From Limimaricola pyoseonensis (GTDB lineage Bacteria; Pseudomonadota; Alphaproteobacteria; Rhodobacterales; Rhodobacteraceae): a stretch of 64,000 bases of DNA. The notes beneath the pieces are model-generated. The model was given only the letters and a program-made list of their open reading frames with translations. It had not been told where the DNA came from and made no database searches. The stretch spans positions 52,653 to 116,652 of the forward strand of contig NZ_FNAT01000010.1 of the NCBI RefSeq assembly GCF_900102015.1. The letters are read 5' to 3'. Numbering within the stretch: position 1 is the first letter of the stretch; each line of letters opens with the position of its first letter. The translations under genes were made by a program, and so were the position numbers. Below, in pieces: positions 39,901-48,843 of this stretch.

Positions 39901-42900
39901 CCGGGCCGAGATCGAGCAGCGCGGCGGTGACGCCCGGCAGTTCGCGCGGGAGCGCCAGCACCGGCCCGATCACCGCCGCCTTGGCCGGCACCGGCCGGTC
40001 CTGTGGCGTGACGCCCAAGAGTTCGTTGCCGGCGCAAAGCAGGTGCAGACCGCGCTCGCCGGCCACCTCGGACCAGGCCCGCGCCAGGTGGAACAGGCTC
40101 CAGAGCCCCCGGCCCTGCATCTCGCGCGCCTCGGGCGCGTCCGCGCCGGTCAGCAGCCACAGGTGCAGGACCCGGTCGGGCAGGCGATCCTCGGCGGCCA
40201 GCGCCTCGAGCAGCGGCGCGTAGCCCGCGCCGCCCTCCTGCGGGTCGAGCACCCAGTCCGACCGCCCCTCGCGCGCGAAGCCCACGCCGGCGCGCACCAC
40301 CACCGCGTCATGCCCCGCCGCGCGCAGGCGCCGCGCGGTTTCGGCGCCGACGCCGCTCTCGTCGGCCAGGATCAGCCAGCGCCGCACCGGCTGGTCGGCC
40401 AGATCGCCGCCCGCCTCGTAGTCGCCGTCGGGGTAGCTGCGGCGCCAGTCGGGCCGCCAGATCCAGCGCGCCGGATCGTCCTCGCGCTCGGGCCAGTTCT
40501 CGGCGGGCGCGTCGCCGCGATCGCGCGCCCCGTTTCCGGGGGCGATGAAGTGGCGGTCGCGCTGGAAGGCATAGCCCGGCAGCACCACGCGGCGGCGGCC
40601 CTCGCCGAAGAGCTGGTCGCGGTCGATCGGGCCGCCCATCGCCCAGACCCGGCCCAAGGCGCCCACGAAATGCACGTCGTCGGCCACCGTGTCGCGGGCA
40701 TGGCGCAGGCTCGGCACGCAGCGGGCGGTGCCGATGCCGGGCTGCATCGCGGCCAGCGACGACAGCGCCTGCCCCGGCCCGACCTCGATGAAGATGCGCG
40801 GCCGGTCGGCCAGCCGGCGCAGGCCGTGGTCGAAATCCACCGTGTCGCGCAGATGCGCCACCCAGTAGGCCGGATCGGTCGCCTGCCCGTCATCGAGCGG
40901 CTGGCCGGTGCGGTTCGACAGGATCGGGATGGTGGGCGGCGACAGCGCCATCCGGCCTAGATGCGCCTCGAACCGGCCCAGCACCGGGTCGAGCAGGCGG
41001 CTATGGGCGGCGACCGCGATCGGGATGCGGCGGGTCTCGACCTGCCTGGCGGCGAGACGCCGCTCCAGCGCCGCGATCGCCGCCACCGGCCCCGAGGCCA
41101 CGGTGAGGCCGGGCCCGTTGATCGCCGCGAGGTCGAGATCGGGGCCGAGCTCGGCGCGCAGCGCATCGGCGCCCAGCGCCACCGAGAGCATGGCGCCCGG
41201 CTCGGTCTCCTCGAACAGGCGGCCCCTGAGATGCACGAGGTCGAGCGCCGCCTCGAACCCGGTCACGCCGGCCAGGGCGGCGGCGGCGTTCTCGCCCATC
41301 GAGTGGCCGATCAGCCGGTCCGGCATCACGCCCCACGACATCCAGAGCTGCGCGAGCGCGTGCTCGACGGCAAGGATCAGCGGCAGCTGCAGCGCCGGGC
41401 GGCGCAGCTCGGCCTCGGCCTCTTCGGTCATCCCGGGGCCCGGCAGCCACAGCGCCCGCATGTCGCGGCCCGCCTGCTCCGACACCCGCAGGAGCCCGCG
41501 CTCCATCCAGTCGCGGAACACCGGCTCGGTCTCGAAGAGACCGCGCGCCATGCCCGGATATTGCGAGCCGCCGCCGGGGAACATGAAGACGATCTCCGCC
41601 CCGGTCTCGGCGGCGTGGCTGAAGACCCGCCCCCCCTCGCCCGTCTCGAGCAGCCGGGCCGCCTCGGCATGGTCATGCGCGACCAGCACGCGGCGGCGCG
41701 ACAGGGCCGGCCGGCCGCTGGCGAGGGTGTGGGCGACATCGGCCAGCGGCTGGTCCGGCCGGGCGCGCAGATGCGCGGCCAGCCGCGCGGCGTTGGCGTC
41801 GAGCGCCGCCTCGGTGCGGCCCGACAGGCAGATGAGCTGGAACGGCCAGTCCGACGCCGCCGGGGCGGCGCGCTCGGGCGCCTCTTCCAGAACGGCATGG
41901 GCATTGGTCCCGCCGACGCCGAGCGAGTTGACCGCGGCACGGCGCGGCGCGCCATCCCGCGGCCAGGGCCGCGCGCGGTCGGCGATGCGGAACCGGGTGG
42001 CGCCGAGATCGAGCCGCGGGTTGGGCGCGGTGAAGTCGGGCTGGGGCGGGATCTCGCCGTGATGCAGCGCCAGCGCCGCCTTGATCAGCGAGATCACCCC
42101 CGCGGCGGTGTCGGTGTGGCCGACATTCGCCTTGACCGAGCCGACATGGCATTCGCCGCCCGGGCCGAGCCCCTGCGCCAGCGCCGCAAGCTCGATCGGG
42201 TCGCCCAGCGCGGTGCCGGTGCCGTGGCACTCGACGAAGCCGATCTCGGCGCCGCTCACCCCGGCCATGCGCAGCGCCTCGGTCACGGCCGCGGCCTGCC
42301 CGTCCACCGACGGGGCGAGATAGCCCGCCTTGCGGGCGCCGTCATTGTTGATCGCGCTGCCCTTCAGCACCGCCCAGACATGGTCGCCGTCGGCCAGCGC
42401 ATCCTCGAGCCGGCGCAGCACCACCGCCCCGGCGCCCGAGCCGAAGACCGTGCCGGCGGCGCGCGCCTCGAAGGCGCGGCAGGCGCCGTCGGGCGAGAGG
42501 ATCTCGTTCTCGCGGTAGAGGTAGCCCCGCCCCTGCGGCAGCTCGACCGTCGCGCCGCCCGCCAGCGCCATGTCGCATTCGCCGTCGAGCAGCGCCTGCG
42601 CCGCCATGTGCACCGCCACGAGCGAGGTCGAGCAGGCGGTCTGCAAGGTCACGCTCGGACCGGTGAGGTCGAGCATGTGGCTGAGCCGCGTGGCGAGGAA
42701 GTCCTTGTCGTTGCCGGTGTGGCGCAGCAGGAAGGTGCCGGTCTCCTCGACCAGCTCGGGGTTGGTGAGCAGGTTGTCGTTGTAGTAGCGGCTCTCGCCG
42801 CAGCCGGCGAAGACGCCGACCGCTGCCGCGCCGCCGCCCCCCGCGGCGTGGCCGGCGGCGTGGCCGGCATTGTCGAAGGCCTCCCAGGCCGCCTCGAGGA

Positions 42901-43192
42901 ATTGCCGGTGCTGGGGGTCCATCACCGCCGCCTCCTTGGCCGAGAGCCCGAAGAGGCCGGCGTCGAAGCGGTCATAGCCCTCGAGCGGGGCGCCGTAGGG
43001 GACGTAGTCGGGCCGCGCGGTCAGGCGCGCGGGCTCGCCGGCGGCGGAAAGCTCGGCCGGGGTCAGCCGCCGGATCGCCGAGCGGCCCTCGCGCAGCATC
43101 GCCCAGAACGCGTCGAGCGTCGCCGCGCCGGGCAGGCGCAGCCCCATGCCGATGATCGCGATGTCGCCGAGCCCGTGCTCCGCCTCGTCCAT
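36914..43192 (-). CDS. Type I polyketide synthase, KS-AT-KR-DH-ACP-TE
   Basis: 2092 residues. KS: active Cys187 (TACSTS), His323 (ECHGTGT), His359 (NVGHTD). AT: GHSMG with Ser631; the extender-specificity tetrapeptide position reads VAAH, so extender choice is not predictable. KR: GGFGGMG near 1154, an LDD motif near 1255 (B-type), Ser1299 and Tyr1312. DH: HxxxGxxxxP with His1398, and Asp1554 (HPGLLD). ACP: Ser1752 (GGHSLL). TE: GYSGG with Ser1900, Asp1927 and His2058. KR precedes DH, the reverse of the common modular order. ATG 43192 has GGAG upstream. It presumably extends the NRPS product by one unit, reduces it and releases it. Confidence 0.94.
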   Translation of the reverse strand: MDEAEHGLGDIAIIGMGLRLPGAATLDAFWAMLREGRSAIRRLTPAELSAAGEPARLTARPDYVPYGAPLEGYDRFDAGLFGLSAKEAAVMDPQHRQFLEAAWEAFDNAGHAAGHAAGGGGAAAVGVFAGCGESRYYNDNLLTNPELVEETGTFLLRHTGNDKDFLATRLSHMLDLTGPSVTLQTACSTSLVAVHMAAQALLDGECDMALAGGATVELPQGRGYLYRENEILSPDGACRAFEARAAGTVFGSGAGAVVLRRLEDALADGDHVWAVLKGSAINNDGARKAGYLAPSVDGQAAAVTEALRMAGVSGAEIGFVECHGTGTALGDPIELAALAQGLGPGGECHVGSVKANVGHTDTAAGVISLIKAALALHHGEIPPQPDFTAPNPRLDLGATRFRIADRARPWPRDGAPRRAAVNSLGVGGTNAHAVLEEAPERAAPAASDWPFQLICLSGRTEAALDANAARLAAHLRARPDQPLADVAHTLASGRPALSRRRVLVAHDHAEAARLLETGEGGRVFSHAAETGAEIVFMFPGGGSQYPGMARGLFETEPVFRDWMERGLLRVSEQAGRDMRALWLPGPGMTEEAEAELRRPALQLPLILAVEHALAQLWMSWGVMPDRLIGHSMGENAAAALAGVTGFEAALDLVHLRGRLFEETEPGAMLSVALGADALRAELGPDLDLAAINGPGLTVASGPVAAIAALERRLAARQVETRRIPIAVAAHSRLLDPVLGRFEAHLGRMALSPPTIPILSNRTGQPLDDGQATDPAYWVAHLRDTVDFDHGLRRLADRPRIFIEVGPGQALSSLAAMQPGIGTARCVPSLRHARDTVADDVHFVGALGRVWAMGGPIDRDQLFGEGRRRVVLPGYAFQRDRHFIAPGNGARDRGDAPAENWPEREDDPARWIWRPDWRRSYPDGDYEAGGDLADQPVRRWLILADESGVGAETARRLRAAGHDAVVVRAGVGFAREGRSDWVLDPQEGGAGYAPLLEALAAEDRLPDRVLHLWLLTGADAPEAREMQGRGLWSLFHLARAWSEVAGERGLHLLCAGNELLGVTPQDRPVPAKAAVIGPVLALPRELPGVTAALLDLGPVAAPEQLVGPLLEEALAAPADTVAAWRGGQRRQRRAVRAQAGRAWPVRRGGPVLITGGFGGMGLALAEALIREEAAPIALLSRRALPPRDRWPEIAASGDTGAAARAVRAVLRLEALGGHVLPLAADVTDAGQMRAALERAEAALGRLSGVIHAAGRLDDAPMLLREPAAAEAVLAPKLRGLEVLDALLPDGRLDWMALCASVSGWAPAAGQADYAAANAALDAFAQARSGGRTAVVAIDWGIWADVGMAAEALAPPPPAPQGRPVALPMLDRRIDGSETGPECEFEADWSAEARWFLDQHRLATGEALLPGTGYLELAAEALGASGFVPFEVEGLRFKAPLRAPAAGTTRLRLRQAGDRLEIRAALPGEGFATTAEMQARPLGAAAPAPLDIAGITERLGGAPRPDTALPQPGQLRFGAQWQVLRATRRAGREGLARLEADATAAPGMALHPGLLDIATGWALDLVPGHAPDRLWVPTGYDRVRVYAPLAGEILSHVRLSEAQEEGRARFDVTLADPDGRVLVEVEGLWMLRLEAGLDLPAPVPGGAVPGDDPATLRLRHNLARGIRAREAGAALRAALGAGLPQVAVSALPLPALQRQISADRPRPAPAAPPPAVAAGLDTETERRIAGFWQGLLGAEALGPDDSFFDLGGHSLLAVRLFAMIRREIGPALPISTLIEAPTLRALAARVDAARDHGTETVAGNAAARPGPPAGAGHTHLVRLSEGGDGAPLFIAAGMFGNVMNLRRLAQLLGKDRPVWGLQARGLIEGHAPHRSIEAAASDMLGEMRQVHPGGAWHLAGYSGGGITAWQMAQQLAAEGDEVAALILLDTPLPRRAPLAWRDRAAIQAIELRRAGLAYPLRWAAQRLRWEIGRRRFGRLEGVAAAAEHDPVIEAAFYEALAGYTAPGWAGPATLLRPAPRPHWRLPGGRLVSAERQYILPDNGWGGLAPRLEVIEVPGDHDSMVLDPNVAVLAARLRPLLAAAPVRPGQLAAAE

Positions 43193-43281
43193 CCTACGCT
43201 CCAACGCCGCGCCGTCGCGCTGCACAGTCCCAACCCAATGGGGCGGCATCTGGGCCGCCGTCCGCCCTTCGCGCGGCGCGC

Positions 43282-44652
43282 CTAGCCCGGCGGCACCGCG
43301 GCCAGCGCCGCCACCGCCGGCCAGCCGGCCCAGAGCGCCAGCGCCGCCACGGCCGCGCCGAGCGTGGCGAAGAGCGCGTCGTGCAGCGGGTCCCAGACGC
43401 CCTGCCGCCGCGCCAACCAGACCAGCACCGGATAGGCCATGAGATGCGCCGCGCCCTGCCCGACGAGGCCGCCCGCGAATCCGCCCCAGGCGAGCCCCGC
43501 CGCCATCGCCCCGAAGGTGAGCGCGGCGCGCGCCGCCTGCAAGACGAAGAATCGCCGCGACGCGCCCGCCGCCAGCGCCGCCTGGTCGTAGGTCAGGCCG
43601 ATCAGCGCCGGAAGCTGCAGCACCGCCACCAGCACCACCACGCCGCCGGCCATCGCGTAGCGCGGGTCGTACATCAGCGCGATCAGCCACGGCCCCGCGA
43701 AGGCGAAGACCGCCACCGCCGCCAGGAGCGCGGCCGAGGCCGCCATGCGCAGCCGCCGCAGCCGGGCGAAGTTCGCCGGATCTTCGGCGGGCGGGCTGTC
43801 GCGGTAGACCGGGATCAGCACCCGCCGCGTCACCATGTGGCCCAGCACCATCGGGAAGGTCGCGAGGAACAGGCCGATGTTGTAGACCCCGAAATCCCCG
43901 AGCGAGAGCCAGCCGCCGATCAGCACCCGGTCGCTCTGGCCCGCGACGAAGCCCGCCACGGTCGACAGGAAGATCCACTTGCCGAAGGAGACCAACTCGC
44001 GCGCGGCCTCGGGCTCCCAGCGCAGGCGGTTGCGCGGCCCCGGCAGGAAGCGGTCGAGATAGACGAGCTGCGCCACCGCCGCGACCAGCGCCGCGCAGAC
44101 CAGCGCCCAGACCGAGCCCCAGGCCCAGGCCATGACCACCGCCGCGGCGATCTGCGTTGTCTGCACCGCCAGCTCGATCAGCGTCACCCGCCCGGCCCGC
44201 AGGTGGCGATGCGCGGTCTCGAGCCGGGTCGGGTTGAAGCCGTTGATCACCAGCGCGAAGGCCGCGACCGGCAGATATTGCAGCAGCATCGGCTCGCCGT
44301 ACCACTGCGCGACGGGCCAGCTCAGCCCCAGCGCGGCCAGCCACAAGAGCACGCCGCGGCCGATCTGGATGGTCCAGGCGGTGTCGAGGAAATCGGGGTC
44401 GTCGCCGCGCCGGCTCTGCATGATCGCCGGGCCGATACCGACGTCCGAGAACATCGTCAGACCCATGACGAAGACCAGCACGATCGCCATGACGCCGAAG
44501 GCCTCGGGAAACAGCAGCCGGGTCAGGATCAGGTTCGAGGCCAGCCGCAGCACCTGCCCCGCGCCGAAGCCCGCCACCATGATCGCCGCCGAGCGCAGCG
44601 CGCGGATGCCGAGGCCGCCGCCGCGCAGCCGGGCCGCGAGCGTCGCGCTCAC
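43282..44652 (-). CDS. Wzx-type polysaccharide flippase (MOP superfamily)
   Basis: 456 residues with about 12-14 hydrophobic helices. The pattern LILTRLLFPEAFGVMAIVLV and FSDVGIGPAIMQ is typical of oligosaccharide flippases that move lipid-linked repeat units to the periplasm. I chose GTG 44652 because it overlaps the upstream GT2 stop as GTGA; a TTG at 44667 would add five residues. The PKS gene starts 89 bases downstream, so the PKS could be read from this operon or from a promoter in that gap. Confidence 0.9.
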   Translation of the reverse strand: MSATLAARLRGGGLGIRALRSAAIMVAGFGAGQVLRLASNLILTRLLFPEAFGVMAIVLVFVMGLTMFSDVGIGPAIMQSRRGDDPDFLDTAWTIQIGRGVLLWLAALGLSWPVAQWYGEPMLLQYLPVAAFALVINGFNPTRLETAHRHLRAGRVTLIELAVQTTQIAAAVVMAWAWGSVWALVCAALVAAVAQLVYLDRFLPGPRNRLRWEPEAARELVSFGKWIFLSTVAGFVAGQSDRVLIGGWLSLGDFGVYNIGLFLATFPMVLGHMVTRRVLIPVYRDSPPAEDPANFARLRRLRMAASAALLAAVAVFAFAGPWLIALMYDPRYAMAGGVVVLVAVLQLPALIGLTYDQAALAAGASRRFFVLQAARAALTFGAMAAGLAWGGFAGGLVGQGAAHLMAYPVLVWLARRQGVWDPLHDALFATLGAAVAALALWAGWPAVAALAAVPPG

Positions 44653-45482
44653 CGGCCGCGGCTCCAATGGTCGGGCGCGCCGCCCAGGCGGCTGCCGAGC
44701 GCGACCGCGCCGTAGACCGCGAAGCCCAGCGGATCGGCGGCCGCGAGCCGCGCCACGCCGCGCGCGCCCAGGGGCGGCTTGGCCTCGCGCGTCATGATCT
44801 CGGGGAAGCGCCGGGCGATCTCGGCCATGCCGGCATCCTGCCGGCGGCGGACCCGGACCAGCGCGCCCAGCCCCTCGGCCACCGGCCAGTCATAGCCGGC
44901 CTCGACCGCGATGCGCTCCTCGGGGGCGAACATCAGCCGCGCAAAGCCGTCATCCGAGATCACGTCGGGAAAGGCCCCCCAGCGGGCCCGGCCGGCCGGG
45001 TTGACGGCGTAGATGCCGCAGCCCGGCACGCCCGCGGCCATGAAGGGCACCCGTGCCCAGAGCCGGGCATAGGCGCGCGCCACCCGGCCGCGGCCGGTGA
45101 TCCGCAGCCGGCCGCTGGCGTAGAGCGGCGCTGGCACGTCCAGCGCCGCGTGCAGCGCCGCCAGGAGCGGCGGCGACACGGTCACGTCGGCGTCGAGATA
45201 GACCCGGATCGCCCCTGCCGGCACCAAAGCGTCGCCGGCGTTCAGCGCGGCGGGCTTCGCGCCCAGGGCCTGCTCGATCACCCGCAGCCGCCAGCCGCGC
45301 GCGGCGAGCGTTCCGGCCATGGCCCGGGCCCGGGCGGCGGTGGCGTCGCGGCAGCCATTGGCGATCACCGTGACCCCGACCGGGCCCGGCACCGGCCGCG
45401 ACGCCGCGAGCGCGGCCAGACAGCCCTCGATCAGGGCGGCCTCGTTGCTGGCCGGGATCAGCACCTCGATCGGCGGGCTCAT
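44649..45482 (-). CDS. GT2-family glycosyltransferase
   Basis: 277 residues with a GT-A fold: VLIPASNEAALIEG, the DxD motif YLDADVTV (about residue 97) and the acceptor-site region DVISDDGFARLMF. The C-terminal portion has a mildly hydrophobic segment (LGFAVYGAVALGSRLGG). The four-base overlap at each end places it in one translational unit with the secreted RTX protein upstream and the flippase downstream. Confidence 0.88.
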   Translation of the reverse strand: MSPPIEVLIPASNEAALIEGCLAALAASRPVPGPVGVTVIANGCRDATAARARAMAGTLAARGWRLRVIEQALGAKPAALNAGDALVPAGAIRVYLDADVTVSPPLLAALHAALDVPAPLYASGRLRITGRGRVARAYARLWARVPFMAAGVPGCGIYAVNPAGRARWGAFPDVISDDGFARLMFAPEERIAVEAGYDWPVAEGLGALVRVRRRQDAGMAEIARRFPEIMTREAKPPLGARGVARLAAADPLGFAVYGAVALGSRLGGAPDHWSRGR

Positions 45483-47380
45483 CGCAGGGTCTCCGTCGGG
45501 ATCACGCGTTGCGGTTCATCGCCGTAGACGATCTCCTCGACCCCGGCCAGCGAAACGCGGCGATGCCCGGCCCCCAGCAGCAGGCGGCCGCCGTCGCGGC
45601 GCAGCGGCCAGTCGCGCGCGCGCCCCGGCAGCAGCGCGCGGTCGCGCCCCGCCCCGCCATGCAGCAGGTCGCCCGGACCGGCCACGAGGATGTCGTCGCC
45701 GCCGCCGCCCAGCAGCACGTCCTCGGCCCGTGTTCCGGCGATACGCTCGGACCGGTCGGTGCCGCGCAGGATGGCCCCGACCGCGAAGGCGGCGGGGTCG
45801 CGGCCACCTTCGCCCTGCATGGCCGCGGCCCGCAGCAGCGCCTGCCAGCGCGGGGTGTCGTCGTCGAGATGGCGCAGCGCGCCCCAGCTGCCCCAGCGCG
45901 ACGGGCGCGCCACGTCGAGATAGGCGGTGAAGACGCCGCCGCCCGCCGCGCGCCAGGCGAGGTGCAGCTCTTCGAGCAGGTCGGCCATCTCGAGGGTGTA
46001 GCTGTAGCGGGCGAGCAGGCCGGTGATCGCCTCTTCCCCGGTAGCCGTGCCCTGGCCTGCCAGGTGCCCGCCGCCCTCATACATCACGAGATCCAGCCCG
46101 TGGCGGCGCGCGACACCGGCGTGGTGGGGCCAGAGCCGCTGCGACAGGTCCTCGAGATCGGCACGCAGCCCGGCCGCCAGATGCGCCTCGGCCTGCCCTT
46201 CCGAGATCAGCCGCAGCAGGTCGGGCACCTTCTCCTGCGTCGCAAGGCCGTGGCCGACATAACCCGAGACGGCGTAGGCGTCGAAGCTCTCATGCGGCGG
46301 CCGCGCTCCGCGCGCCACCGCCAGCGGCGCCTCGAGCAGCGGCTGCTCGAGCCCCGGCCAGCCGGTGTGCACGGCGATCACCCGCACCAGTCGCCGCTCG
46401 GCCGCCGCGCCGAAGACCTGCGCCCAGATCTCTGCCACCTCGGCCGCCCGCAGCCCCGCCGCCTGCATCCAGCCGTCGCCGCCGGGCGCCGCGCCCCACA
46501 GCGCCTTTGCCCGGCTTTCGGCCCAGCGGGCCTGGGCGAAGCGGAAGTTCCAGACCTCGTTCGACCATTCGGCATGGGCCTTGAGCCGCGGGTCGAGGCC
46601 GTCGCGCACCATGGCGGCGAAGCGCGCGACATAGTCGTCATCGGCCATGTGCGGCAGAGTGAACCAAGGGTCCGCGCCGGTCTCGTTGGCCAGCCGGATC
46701 ATCGCCTCGAGCGGCACGCCCTCGCTCCAGCTCTGGTCGTCCATCCGCGGCCGGCCGGACCATCGGACCTGCGTCGCGCCGTTGGTGTCCATCCAGTCCA
46801 TGAAGCGCAGCAGCCGCATCGGCGCGATCCGCGCCGTCCAGTCGGGGTTGAACAACGCGCCTGCCTCGAACAGGTCGAGCCGGTCCTCGCGCACCACGGT
46901 GATGTCGCGGACCGGCGCGGCCGGGTCGGTCGCCTCGACGAAGATCTCGACCCCGCCGGGCCCCGGGGCGTAGTCGAAGCGGATCTCGTTCGGCGCCCGC
47001 GACACCGCCTCGGCCCGGCCGCCGACCGAGACCCGCCCCCGCCCCGCATGGCGCAGCACGTATCGCCCGGCGAGCGAGCGCGCCGCCTCGGGCATGTCGG
47101 TGAGGATCAGCGTGCCGATCCGCTCGACGCCGTCGGGGATCGAACGCACGGCCCGGCGATCGACATGGCCGCCGGCGCGCAGCGCGTCGTGCTCCATCCC
47201 GCCCCATTGCCCGGGCCGGTGCCCGATCCAAGGGCGCGCGGTCTTCATCAGGTCGAGGAAGGGCTGCTGCGTCGACCAGTCGGCGATGCCGGCCAGATTG
47301 AAGCCGAGCATCGGCTCGGCCCGCGCGGCCGGCGCGCAAACCATCAGGGCGAGCAGGGCCAGGAGGCGCAGCAGCGTCAC
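45479..47380 (-). CDS. Secreted glycosidase-like protein with C-terminal RTX-type calcium repeats
   Basis: 633 residues. A cleavable N-terminal signal (LLALLALMVCAPAARA) is followed by a large domain with clan GH-A-like hallmarks: a possible acid/base in WSNEVWNF (about residue 245) and a candidate nucleophile in MYEGGGHL (about residue 400). The C-terminus has glycine-aspartate nonapeptides (GGGGDDILVAGPGD, GGAGRD), which bind calcium. It may trim or bind the polysaccharide outside the cell. Both a Sec signal and RTX repeats in one protein is unusual, since RTX proteins normally use type I secretion. GTG 47380 overlaps the polymerase stop. Confidence 0.75.
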   Translation of the reverse strand: MTLLRLLALLALMVCAPAARAEPMLGFNLAGIADWSTQQPFLDLMKTARPWIGHRPGQWGGMEHDALRAGGHVDRRAVRSIPDGVERIGTLILTDMPEAARSLAGRYVLRHAGRGRVSVGGRAEAVSRAPNEIRFDYAPGPGGVEIFVEATDPAAPVRDITVVREDRLDLFEAGALFNPDWTARIAPMRLLRFMDWMDTNGATQVRWSGRPRMDDQSWSEGVPLEAMIRLANETGADPWFTLPHMADDDYVARFAAMVRDGLDPRLKAHAEWSNEVWNFRFAQARWAESRAKALWGAAPGGDGWMQAAGLRAAEVAEIWAQVFGAAAERRLVRVIAVHTGWPGLEQPLLEAPLAVARGARPPHESFDAYAVSGYVGHGLATQEKVPDLLRLISEGQAEAHLAAGLRADLEDLSQRLWPHHAGVARRHGLDLVMYEGGGHLAGQGTATGEEAITGLLARYSYTLEMADLLEELHLAWRAAGGGVFTAYLDVARPSRWGSWGALRHLDDDTPRWQALLRAAAMQGEGGRDPAAFAVGAILRGTDRSERIAGTRAEDVLLGGGGDDILVAGPGDLLHGGAGRDRALLPGRARDWPLRRDGGRLLLGAGHRRVSLAGVEEIVYGDEPQRVIPTETLR

Positions 47381-48741
47381 ATCACCGTCCTGAGCGGCGC
47401 GGGCGCGGGGCGCGGCGCGGGCAGGCTGCGTTCGGCCATGCCGAGGATCGCGCCGGCGGCGAGGAAGGTGACGGGCGTCAGCGTCGCGTTGGGCAGAAGG
47501 TCCACGAGGTTCATCCCCAGCATCACCGCCAGCGCGGCTGTCGCGGCCGGCGGCGCGGCCTGCCGCCAGAACAGCATGAAGACGGGCAGCGCGAGAAGCC
47601 CGAACTCGGCCAGGAAGCCGACCCAGCCGAAGATGCCGATCACCACGATCCAGCGCCCGTCCGAGACCGTGAGCGCATCGCCGTCGCGCAGGTCGTAAAG
47701 CTGGTTGCGGCCCCAGATGCCCCAGCCGAAGAGCGGCCGCTCCGCCGCGCGGGCCAGCAGCACGTCCTCGTTGTCGAAGCGGAACTCGAGCGACTGCGCC
47801 CGGTCGGGCGAGATGGCCTCGGCGCGGGCGAGGATGGCCTCGCGCGGCACCAGATCGGCGCCCTTGAGCGCCGGATAGGCGAGGGCGAGACCGGCCATCG
47901 CCACGGCCGCCGCCATCTGCAGCCGCCGCGGCGCCAGCGCGAGGAAAGGCGCCAGCAGCGTCGTGTAGAGGATCGCCGCCATCGACTTGCACAGAAGCAG
48001 GAGCACCCACAGCCCGCCGGCCACCCCCCACAGCGCCGGCGCCGCGCGCCCGCGCGCCTGCCGCGCCAGCGCCACCGCCGCGAGCACGGCCATCGCCACG
48101 AGGAAGGCGACCCAGAGCCCGTGGTAGAGAAAGACGATCGGCCGGTAGCCCTCGCCGCGGATCATCTGCCGGAAGTCGTGCTGGAAGAAGCCGTAGACCC
48201 ATGTGTTGAGCTGCGGGCTGAGCCGCAATTCGAGCAGGATCGGAAACGCGTAGGCCAGCGCCGCGAGCACCAACGCGGCCAGGAGGTCGCGATGCGCGGC
48301 ACCGCTCTGCAACAGCGCCCGCGCCAGGAGGAACGGCACCGCGAGCAGCAGCTGCTGCACCACGAGGCCCGGCGCCTCGGCCAGCCGCAGCCCCGGCAGC
48401 ACCCGCACCCCGAAGGCCAATGGCTCGGGGTTGAGAGCAATCGTCACCACCGGCGAGAGCAGGTAGGCCAAGAGAAGGGCCCGCATGGCGAGGCTTTGGG
48501 GAAGCAGGCCGCGCCCGCGCAGCACCACCAGCCCGGCGCAGAGCGCGGCGAGGCTGGGGATGGTGTCCTTGTTCATCGACGGCAGCAACGGCAGGTCGAT
48601 CTCGGCCGGCAGCGGCGGCAGCAGCAGATAGCCTGCCAGCAGGCTCGCCAGCATCGCCCGCCCCGGCGACAGCCGCAGGAAGAGCGCGGCCGTGACCAGA
48701 GGCCAGGCCAGCAGGACGAGTGTGGCGAAGACGTTCGGCAT
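47377..48741 (-). CDS. O-antigen ligase/Wzy-type polymerase-like membrane protein
   Basis: 454 residues with about 11-12 hydrophobic helices. A large loop before the last helices contains RPLFGWGIWGRNQLYD, the kind of motif found in Wzy polymerases and WaaL-type ligases. It would polymerise repeat units flipped by the Wzx protein, with the Wzz-type protein setting length. ATG 48741 (MPNVFATL) has GGGAG upstream. Confidence 0.82.
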   Translation of the reverse strand: MPNVFATLVLLAWPLVTAALFLRLSPGRAMLASLLAGYLLLPPLPAEIDLPLLPSMNKDTIPSLAALCAGLVVLRGRGLLPQSLAMRALLLAYLLSPVVTIALNPEPLAFGVRVLPGLRLAEAPGLVVQQLLLAVPFLLARALLQSGAAHRDLLAALVLAALAYAFPILLELRLSPQLNTWVYGFFQHDFRQMIRGEGYRPIVFLYHGLWVAFLVAMAVLAAVALARQARGRAAPALWGVAGGLWVLLLLCKSMAAILYTTLLAPFLALAPRRLQMAAAVAMAGLALAYPALKGADLVPREAILARAEAISPDRAQSLEFRFDNEDVLLARAAERPLFGWGIWGRNQLYDLRDGDALTVSDGRWIVVIGIFGWVGFLAEFGLLALPVFMLFWRQAAPPAATAALAVMLGMNLVDLLPNATLTPVTFLAAGAILGMAERSLPAPRPAPAPLRTVM

Positions 48742-48843
48742 GGCGGGCGGCTCCCGGCGGGCGGCGCGGTCCCGGCAGGCCGGGTTCGCCACCCCAGAAT
48801 GGCGCGGCGCGGGCGGTGCGGGAAGCCGCCCGGCGCGACGGTC

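Noticed and set aside
31405..43192. Interpretation of the NRPS/PKS block as a siderophore cluster
   Set aside because: No TonB-type receptor, iron ABC transporter, chelating-group enzymes or Fur-box-like sequence was seen nearby, although LLM-containing NRPSs are known from such clusters.
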